The translations under genes and the position numbers were made by a program. From NCBI GenBank assembly GCA_964020155.1, contig OZ026555.1, forward strand, positions 3,062,295 to 3,079,794: 17,500 bases of DNA, in the 5' to 3' direction. This stretch comes from Chondrilla cf. caribensis. Taxonomy: Eukaryota > Porifera > Demospongiae > Chondrillida > Chondrillidae. Position 1 is the stretch's first letter; each line of letters opens with the position of its first letter. Shown in pieces: positions 9,696-17,500 of this stretch. Under the pieces are notes generated by a model that was not told the origin of the DNA, did not search any database, and saw only the letters and a program-made list of their open reading frames with translations.

Positions 9696-10320
9696 CATGC
9701 ACACACATACATACACACATACACTAGCAAACACGCACGCGCACACACGCGCGCCAAAGCATAGATATACATATAATATATTCACACACATGCACATACG
9801 TACCTGCACATACACACACACAATAACAGTACACATCTAACAAACTTATACAGGCACACATATAAACACATAAAGACATACGCACAAACACACACACACA
9901 TTGCCGCACAAGCACACATACACACTCGCACCCATAGGTACCATGCATACACACACACGCACACACGCACACATACACACACATTGCCTCACATGCACAC
10001 ATACGTATATGCACACATACAAACTCGAACACATAGGTACCATGCATACACACATGCACACGCACACACACACACCAATAGGTACCATGCATACACACAT
10101 GCACACGCACACACATGCTCACACACACAAACACAACATATGCACACATGCTCACACACAAACACACACACAACACATTCAACCATGCACACACACACAT
10201 GCCAACGCAAACACACACACCATACATACACACAAATCAAATGCACATGCATACACACACACACACGAACATACACAAAAATGAACATACAAATACAAAC
10301 ACACAGAAACAAGGACATTT
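7930..10320 (+). repeat. Higher-order repeat unit 2, copy A (shortened)
   Basis: Repeats the order of unit 1 but lacks the monomer that holds the MITE, and ends after the anchor at 9759. The last ~300 bp, to 10320, become irregular, with ATGCTCACACACAAACACAC and CATTCAACCATG words not seen elsewhere in the array, before the AT-rich terminal motif. Confidence 0.6.
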
Positions 10321-10340
10321 ATGCACTCACACGTGTTATA

Positions 10341-10371
10341 TACTCAAACTTTTTTGACAATTTTTACTCTA
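10341..10371 (-). repeat. 31-bp array-boundary motif, right end of copy A
   Basis: Identical to 17092-17122 and the inverted partner (27/31) of 2938-2968. Here it is followed by only ~29 bp of AT-rich sequence before the duplication junction, whereas at the true right end it continues into a long AT-rich spacer. Confidence 0.75.
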
Positions 10372-10399
10372 AATTAATTTAAATTTTAATTAATTTTTA

Positions 10400-10401
10400 A
10401 T
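10400..10401. other. Tandem-duplication breakpoint
   Basis: The right-end sequence TTAATTTTTAA meets TGTGAAAGTG of the TG arm. In the undisturbed right flank (17141-17160) TTAATTTTTAA continues TTAATTTTA. In the undisturbed left flank (3071-3090) TGTGAAAGTG is preceded by GCGCGCA. The shared bases at the join are AT, a 2-bp microhomology. Confidence 0.85.
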
Positions 10402-10907
10402 GTGAAAGTGTATGTTGGAGTGTGTGTTTTGTGCGTATGTCTTTGTGTTAATATGTGTGCTTGTGAAAGTTTGTTTTCTCTTGTGTGTGTGTGTGTGCAG
10501 TTAAGTAATGTATCTGTTTGTGTTAGTTTGTTGTATATCTTTACGTGGTTATGTTTCTGCTCGTATAAGTCAGTAGATCTGTATTTGTGCGAACATTCAC
10601 ATAATTCCACTGTAAATATTCTTGGTAAGTTATTTTTGACTAATTTGCAAGTGTCTGTCTATGTGTTTTTGAATTTATTTTTGCATGTGTATTTTAGTAA
10701 TATCGAAAATTCAGACACGCACACACACAAACAGCACATAAAGAACATGCACACCTACATGCACAAACGGACGTATATGTATTGCCTCTATCGCACACGC
10801 ACACACACATCTACAAACACGCAAACATTCACGCACATGCATACATACGTACGTGTTCGTATGTGTGCATTTGCGCCAATATGTGTATTTTGTGTGCATG
10901 TGCAGGA

Positions 10908-10955
<48 letters not shown>

Positions 10956-11120
10956 ATGTGTGTATGTGTGCGTTTGCGTGTATGTCTGTATGTGTTATGT
11001 GTGTAATTTTGTAGACGTGTACTGTTATTAAGTGTGTGTGTATGTACAGCTACATATGTGTGCATTTGTGTGTGTGCGTGTGTATATATGTGCCTGTGTG
11101 CGCGTGTTCATTAGTTGTGC

Positions 11121-11154
<34 letters not shown>

Positions 11155-11913
11155 TTGTGCATGAGTGTGTGCATGGTACCTACGTGTACAAATGTGTGTG
11201 CTGGTATGTTCTTATGCGTGTGTGTTAATGTGTGTGTATGTCTACACGTGTATATTTCTGTACCTGTGAGTTTGTTGATGTGTATTGTTATTATGTGTAT
11301 ATGTGAGTATTTGCATTTGTGAATTTGTCTATGTGTGTTTGTGTTTTTGTGTGTGTACGTGTGTATGTATGATATGTATTTGTGGGAGGGTGTGTGTGCA
11401 TGTATATGTGCTTATGCTTGAGTGCTTGTGTGTGTAAGTGTGCATGTGTGTTTGTGTGCGTGTGCATGTGCGTCTATATTTGCACGTGATTGTATGCGCT
11501 TGTGTAAGTTTGTGGATGTGTACTGTTGTTATAGGTTGTGAGTATTTTGAGCTACATATGTGTGCATGTGTATTAGTACCCTTGGTGTGCTAGCGTGTGC
11601 GTGTGTATTAGTATATATGCTATCTAAGTGTGTGTGTGTTCGTGTTTATATACGTATTTGTGCATGTGCGGCAATGTTTGTATGTGTGAGTGCGCGTGTA
11701 TGTCTGTACGTTGTTATGCGCCTGCTTGTATAAGTTATACATATATGTGCATGTCTTTATTTGTGTGTGCATGTGTGTCTAGTGTTTATGTGTTCTTGTG
11801 TAAGTTATTAGATGCGTAATGTTGGTGTGTAATTTACGATACATGTGTGCATGTGTGTTTGTTTGTGTGTGTACGTGTTTACATTGTACCTATGTTTCCA
11901 AGTGCGTGCGTGA
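10401..11913. repeat. TG-strand satellite arm, copy B
   Basis: Equivalent of 3078-4590 with the same anchors about 7,323 bp further on, including the CA pocket (about 10713-10853) and the TG-to-CA flip at 11913/11914. It lacks the first ~55 bp of the TG arm and the left boundary motif because of where the duplication broke. Confidence 0.88.
10909..10954 (+). repeat. Pure (TG)23 microsatellite
   Basis: 46-bp TG run, two repeats longer than its copy A equivalent at 3588-3629. Confidence 0.95.
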
Positions 11914-12781
11914 GCACAAACACATGCACACACCCAGGTACACACATAAACAAATGCAGACATACAAATGCATTAACACACACACGCATACGCACACACA
12001 CACACACACATTGCCGCACATGCACAAATACGTATCAGCACACACATTTGTAAATATAGGTAACATGCATACACACATGCACACACACACACATACACAC
12101 ACAGAAACACAAGCACATGAACACGCGCACACACAAACACATGCACACACATATATGCACATATGTAGCTACACATATACACACACATAACATCGGTACA
12201 CATCTACAAAATTATACAAGTATACACATAACAACATAGAGACATGCACGCAAACGCACACATACACTCACATGCACACATACGTACATGCACACATAGA
12301 AACTCGAAAACATATGTAACATGCATACACAAACACACATGCGCACACACACACAAACACACGCACAATACTTGAACACAGACACACACACACATGCACG
12401 CAGACAAACACGCACAACACATGAACACATGCAAATACACGCCAACAAACAGACATACACATATGTTCCCGCTCATGCGCACACGTAGTTGCACTTACAC
12501 ATACAGTACACATTGGAACACTCAAAAGCACACAAATAAACACATAAAGACATACGCACAAACACACATGCACACACATTGCCGCACAAGCACACATACG
12601 TATATGCACACATACACGCACACAGATAGCATGCACACACACACACACACACACACACATTCCCGCACATGCACACATACGTTCGTACATGCACACACAC
12701 ACTCGTACACATACGTACCATGCCTACGCACACACACAGACATACACGAGTACACACACACGCACGCGCACACACAAATGA

Positions 12782-12812
<31 letters not shown>

Positions 12813-13580
12813 TGCACACACACACGCCAACGCATAGACATACATATATATTCACACATGCACACACATGTAGCTGCATATACACACACAATAACAATAC
12901 ACATCTACAAACTTACACAGGCACACATATAAACACATGAAGACACGCACAAACACATATGCACACACTTTGCCGCAAATGCACCCATACGTACTTACAC
13001 ACATACACGCACACATAGGTACCATGCACACCCACAAACACACACACACACATTCCCGCACATGCACACAAACGTACGTACATGCACACACACACACTCG
13101 CACACATACGTACCATGCATACGCACACACACACACAGACACACACGCATACACACACGCACGTGCACACACACACATGAACACAAACACACACAAGCAC
13201 ACACACATGCACACAAACACACACGCGCACACACATGGACACACACACACATACACTAGCACACACGCACACGCACACACGCGCAAACGCATAGACATAC
13301 ATATAATATATTCACACACATGCACACACATGTAGCTGCACATACACACACAATAACAGTACACATCTACAAACTTACACAGGCACACATATAAACACAT
13401 GAAGACACGCACAAACACATATGCACACACTTTGCCGCACATGCACACATACGTACTTACACACATACACGCACACATAGGTACCATGCACACGCACAAA
13501 CACACACACACATTCCCGCACATGCAAACATACGTACGTACATGAACACAAACACACTCGCACACATACGTACCATGCAT

Positions 13581-13588
13581 ACGCACAC
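13581..13588 (+). repeat. 8-bp target-site duplication, left (copy B MITE)
   Basis: ACGCACAC before TAGTGTTGTT, identical to copy A. Confidence 0.72.
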
Positions 13589-14156
13589 TAGTGTTGTTAT
13601 GATTAATCTTAACTATAACTAAAATATGTTTTAGTAATGCTCTGGACCTTTTAGTTAATCATAACTGTAACTAACTAAAAGAACAGGAGTCACCTTCAAA
13701 AAACTATAACTGTAACTAAAAGTGTAAAAGGTGTCCCTAAAAAAACTATAATCAAATATCTGCGACAAATGTTATAGTTACTCTTAGACTACAAGACTAC
13801 GTATGTTGGAGTACAAAGAGACCATGCATATTAGCACTATAAAATTGTTCCCAGTAAATGGAAATGGTGTGTTTATATACAGATTATTGAAGACTAGGAG
13901 CATTGGGAACTATGTAGGCATGATCATATCATGATGGTAGAGGTGTGTGTGAAAAACACTCATTACTGTAACTAATACTTTAACCGTAACTATAACTATA
14001 ACTAGAAAATTTGCATTTTAAGGCAAAAACTGTAACTATAACTAAAATCTACGAATTGGCTACATATTATAACTAAAACTAAAATTTTATTTTCGGTAAT
14101 CAGTCAATTAACTATAACTATTACTAAAAAATTTTTTGCTAACTAAAACAACACTA
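13589..14156. mobile_element. hAT-like non-autonomous transposon (MITE), copy B
   Basis: The 568-bp element at the equivalent site 7,323 bp downstream, with the same termini and the same 8-bp duplication. The only difference I see from the copy A element is at 14030 (c) versus 6707 (a). It is therefore a passenger of the segmental duplication, not an independent insertion. Confidence 0.8.
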
Positions 14157-14164
14157 ACGCACAC
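14157..14164 (+). repeat. 8-bp target-site duplication, right (copy B MITE)
   Basis: ACGCACAC after AACAACACTA, matching 13581-13588. Confidence 0.72.
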
Positions 14165-14598
14165 ACACACAGACACACACACGCGTACACACGCACGTGC
14201 ACACACACACATGAACACAAACACACACAAGCACACACACATGCACGCAAACACACACGCGCACACACATGCACACACATACACACATACACTAGCCCAA
14301 CGCATAGACATACATATAATATATTCACACACATGCACACACATGTACCTGCACATACACACACAATATAAGTACACATCTAACAAACTTACACAGGCAC
14401 ACATATAAACACAAAGACATACGCACAAACACACACGCACAAACACACGCACACACACACATTGCCGCACATGCATACATACGTACATACACACACACTC
14501 ACATATAGGTACCATGCATACACACACACGCAAACACACACATGCACGCAAACACAAACACACATGAACAAAACATAAACACATGCACACACACACAC

Positions 14599-14645
14599 GC
14601 CAACGCATAGACATACATATATATTCACACACATGCACAAAATTT
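14599..14645 (+). other. Exchange junction (site of the 592-bp difference)
   Basis: A single anchor block beginning GCCAACGCATAGACATACAT. Its left flank matches the left flank of 7276 and its right flank (ACAAAATTTGCCGC) matches the right flank of 7868. This is the structure expected of a homologous exchange within ~45 bp of identity. Confidence 0.8.
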
Positions 14646-16399
14646 GCCGCACACACACACACATACACACACAGAAACACATGCACATGAACACGCGCAC
14701 ACACAAACACATGCACACACACATATGCACAGATGTAGCTACACATACACATAACATCGGTACACGTCTACAAAATTATACAAGTATACACATAAAAACA
14801 TAGAGACATGCACGCAAACGCACACATACACTCACATGCACACATACGTACATGCACACATAGACACTCGAAAACATATGTAACATGCATACACAAACAT
14901 ACACAACCAAACACACATGCGCACACACACACAAACACACGCACAATACTTGAACACAGACACACACACATGCACGAAGACAAACACGCACAACACATGA
15001 ACACATGTAAATACACGCCAACACACAGACATACACAAATGTTCCCGTTCATGCGCACACATGTAGTTGCACTTACACATACATTACACATCGGAACACT
15101 CACAAGCACACAAATAAACACATAAAGACATACGCACAAACACACATGCACACACATTGCCGCACATGCACACATACGTATATGCACACATACACGCACA
15201 CAGATACCATGCACACACACACACACACACACACAAACATTCCCGCACATGCACACATACGTTCGTACATGCACACACACACTCGTACACATACGTACCA
15301 TGCCTACGCACACACACAGACACACACGAATACACACGCACGCGCACACACAGAAATGAACACACATACACATACACACAAGCACACATGCATATGCACC
15401 CACACACACACACACACACAAAAACATGCACACACACACGCCAACGCATAGACATACATATATATTCACACATGCACACACATGTAGCTGCATATACACA
15501 CACACAATAACAGTACACATCTACAAACTTAAACAGACACACATATAAACACATGAAGACACGCACAAACACATATGCACACACTTTGCCGCAAATGCAC
15601 ACATACGTACTTACACACATACACGCACACATAGGTACCATGCACACGCAAAAACACACACACACATTCCCGCACATGCACACATACGTACGTACATGCA
15701 CACACACACACACTCGCACACATACGTACCATGCATACGCACACACACACACAGACACACACACGCGTACACACACGCACGTGCACACACACACGAACAC
15801 AAACACACACAAGCACACTCACATGCACACAAACACACGCGCACACACATGCACACACATACACATACACTAGCACACACGCACGCGCATACGCGCGCCA
15901 ACGCATAGACATACATATAATATATTCACACACATGCACACACATGTACCTGCACATACACACACAATATAAGTACACATCTAACAAACTTACACAGGCA
16001 CACATATAAACACAAAGACATACGCACAAACACACACGCACAAACACACGCACACACACACATTGCCGCATATGCATACATACGTACATACACACACACG
16101 CACATATAGGTACCATGCATACACACACACGCAAACACACACATGCACACAAACACAAACACACATGAACAAAACATAAACACATGCACACACACACACA
16201 CGCCAACGCATAGACATACATATATATTCACACACATGCACACATAGGTACCATGCACACACACAAACACACACACATTCCCGCACATGCACACATACGT
16301 ACCATGCATACGCACACACACACACACACACAGACACACACACGCGTACACACGCGCACACACACGAACACAAACACACACACAAGCACACACGCATAT

Positions 16400-16400
<1 letters not shown>

Positions 16401-16437
<37 letters not shown>
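16401..16437 (+). repeat. Pure CA microsatellite (37 bp)
   Basis: Uninterrupted CA run. Its copy A equivalent at 9664-9688 is 25 bp, the largest dinucleotide length change I found between the copies. Confidence 0.92.
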
Positions 16438-16444
<7 letters not shown>

Positions 16445-17091
16445 CATGCACACACATACATACACACATACACTAGCACACACGCACGCGCACACACGCG
16501 CGCCAAAGCATAGATATACATATAATATATTCACACACATGCACATACGTACCTGCACATACACACACACAATAACAGTACACATCTAACAAACTTATAC
16601 AGGCACACATATAAACACATAAAGACATACGCACAAACACACACACACATTGCCGCACAAGCACACATACACACTCGCACCCATAGGTACCATGCATACA
16701 CACACACGCACACACGCACACATACACACACATTGCCTCACATGCACACATACGTATATGCACACATACAAACTCGAACACATAGGTACCATGCATACAC
16801 ACATGCACACGCACACACACACACCAATAGGTACCATGCATACACACATGCACACGCACACACATGCTCACACACACACAAACACAACATATGCACACAT
16901 GCTCACACACAAACACACACACAACACATTCAACCATGCACACACACACATGCCAACGCAAACACACACACCATACGTACACACAAATCAAATGCACATG
17001 CATACACACACACACACGAACATACACAAAAATGAACATACAAATACAAACACACAGAAACAAGGACATTTATGCACTCACACGTGTTATA

Positions 17092-17122
17092 TACTCAAAC
17101 TTTTTTGACAATTTTTACTCTA
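17092..17122 (-). repeat. 31-bp array-boundary motif, right copy
   Basis: Reads TACTCAAACTTTTTTGAC on the plus strand and ends TTTTTACTCTA. Its reverse complement matches 2938-2968 at 27 of 31 positions. It marks the switch from CA array to AT-rich spacer. Confidence 0.72.
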
Positions 17123-17340
17123 AATTAATTTAAATTTTAATTAATTTTTAATTAATTTTAATTTATTAATTAATTATAAATTAATATATAACTTGATTTA
17201 ATTTAATGAATATTAATTAGCTAATTAATATATTAAAATATTAAGTATATTATTTAATTATTCAATGAATATAAAATATTGAATCCTTTACAACTAATAA
17301 TCATTAATAAATATTATCAGTATAATCTGATTTATTACCG
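17123..17340. other. Right AT-rich spacer
   Basis: Extremely AT-rich with TTAATTAATT words and no gene. It includes a perfect palindrome ATATTAATTAG/CTAATTAATAT at 17210-17231, preceded by AATGA. In reverse complement this mirrors the left near-palindrome at 2817-2840 followed by TCATT. The palindrome centre is ~98 bp from the 31-bp motif here and ~109 bp on the left. Confidence 0.65.
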
Positions 17341-17500
17341 TAATAAACGGTGGTTTGAGGAATCCGCCCTCTACATGTAGCTTGGAATGTGTCATCCAAC
17401 CACTCGGCCACCGTACCTCTCTGTATTATTATTAGTTAGTACATGCACTATTTATACTGTTGCAGTGTTAGGCCGTTTTATAGTCCGCGAATGCAGAATA
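17341..17500 (-). mobile_element. tRNA-derived SINE-like repeat, inverted, partial
   Basis: On the minus strand it reads TATTCTGCATTCGCGGACTA from the window edge, then AAATAGTGCATGTAC. The A box TGGCCGAGTGG follows (plus coordinates 17400-17410), then GGATGACAC and CCAAGCTACATGTAG, matching unit 1/2 words at 2295-2316 and 2590-2602. The B-box position (17358-17368) reads GGCGGATTCCT and is badly degraded, and no T-run follows. Same family as 2154-2766 in opposite orientation. It continues beyond the window. Confidence 0.72.
17400..17410 (-). promoter_or_regulatory. Pol III A box in the inverted repeat
   Basis: TGGCCGAGTGG on the minus strand, identical to the unit 1 A box, but without a good B box (the best candidate is at 17358-17368). 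Probably inactive. Confidence 0.5.

Larger units (their letters stand above)
4591..10320. repeat. CA-strand higher-order satellite array, copy A
   Basis: The plus strand is CA, CACG, CATA and CATG words organised in long monomers, not a plain microsatellite. The anchor GCCAACGCATAGACATACAT, or a close variant, places its GCATAGACAT-type core at 5128, 5509, 5966, 6979, 7282, 7577, 7874, 8290, 8715, 9168, 9471 and 9759. Spacings are ~288-303 bp or ~381-457 bp, apart from 5966-6979, which becomes 437 bp once the 568-bp MITE and one 8-bp target repeat are removed. Each monomer also carries one or two copies of a core like TTCCCGCACATGCACACATA and a TAGGTACCATGCA or ACGTACCATGCA word. No gene is present; frames of up to 289 codons encode only Cys/Val or His/Thr repeats. 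Confidence 0.9.
3078..10400 (+). repeat. 7,323-bp segmental tandem duplication, copy A
   Basis: Position 3078 onward (TGTGAAAGTGTATGTTGGAG) aligns base for base with 10401 onward. The alignment continues to 10400/17151 with the same order of TG arm, CA array, hAT-like MITE and AT-rich terminal motif. Copy A contains one 592-bp block that copy B lacks. Differences noted by eye include 3258 a/c, 5113 t/c, 5574 g/a, 5685 t/c, 6707 a/c, 8244 c/a, 8801 c/a and 10226 a/g (A base first), plus dinucleotide run lengths. Divergence is therefore well below 1 percent. Confidence 0.9.
11914..17070. repeat. CA-strand higher-order satellite array, copy B
   Basis: Same monomer succession as 4591-10320: anchors at 12451, 12832 and 13289, then the MITE, then 14302 and the fused anchor at 14605, after which the second higher-order unit begins at about 14660. 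Absent relative to copy A are two ~295-bp monomers. No gene is present. Confidence 0.9.
10401..17151 (+). repeat. 7.3-kb segmental tandem duplication, copy B (6,751 bp)
   Basis: Second copy of the block at 3078-10400. It keeps an offset near 7,323 bp up to the anchor at 14599 and near 6,731-6,751 bp afterwards, because of the missing 592-bp block and small repeat expansions. It ends in the native AT-rich right flank. Confidence 0.9.

Noticed and set aside
4591..10320. CRISPR-like array of regularly spaced repeats
   Set aside because: The core repeats are irregularly spaced, the intervening sequence is itself CA repeat and homologous between units, and the setting is eukaryotic.
3078..17151. 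The duplication dismissed purely as an assembly artefact
   Set aside because: Not adopted as the main explanation. The copies differ at scattered substitutions and by the 592-bp block, so they are not one sequence entered twice. A false join of two haplotypes remains possible and is listed as a test.

Overview
This is a non-coding, repeat-dominated window from a eukaryotic nuclear genome, most likely an invertebrate animal. The support is a decayed LINE endonuclease, tandem repeats with RNA polymerase III (tRNA-type) boxes, a hAT-like non-autonomous DNA transposon, and over 13 kb of TG/CA-type satellite. I cannot assign a phylum from sequence alone. I found no intact protein-coding gene. The long open frames inside the satellite arise because TG/CA repeats contain almost no stop codons.

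Layout. 1-530: minus-strand remnant of a LINE endonuclease domain, broken by frameshifts and cut by the window edge. 531-2153: low-copy-looking sequence with no recognisable gene. 2154-2766: two and a part tandem copies of a ~245-280 bp repeat carrying tRNA-like A and B boxes; the first two copies have a T-run just downstream. 2767-3022: AT-rich spacer with a near-palindrome and a 31-bp motif. 3023-17090: the satellite. 17091-17340: AT-rich spacer with the 31-bp motif and a matching palindrome, both inverted. 17341-17500: the tRNA-like repeat again, inverted, running off the right edge. The flanks therefore mirror each other around the satellite.

The satellite is a direct tandem duplication of one ~7.3 kb block: copy A 3078-10400 (7,323 bp) and copy B 10401-17151 (6,751 bp). 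Each copy starts as a TG-strand array of about 1.5 kb, flips at one point to a CA-strand array, and ends in the AT-rich terminal motif. The TG part is built from the same monomers as the CA part in reverse orientation, so each copy is internally foldback-like. The CA part is made of ~290-460 bp monomers arranged in a ~3.2 kb higher-order repeat. Each copy carries the same 568-bp hAT-like MITE at the same site. Copy B lacks a 592-bp piece present in copy A, explained by exchange between two identical anchors.

Inferred history: monomer amplification, then MITE insertion, then the 7.3-kb tandem duplication (joined through 2 bp of microhomology), then a 592-bp loss in B or gain in A, with ongoing TG/CA length drift. 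By eye the copies differ by roughly a dozen substitutions plus dinucleotide-length changes, so the duplication is recent. A mis-joined haplotype in the assembly must be excluded.
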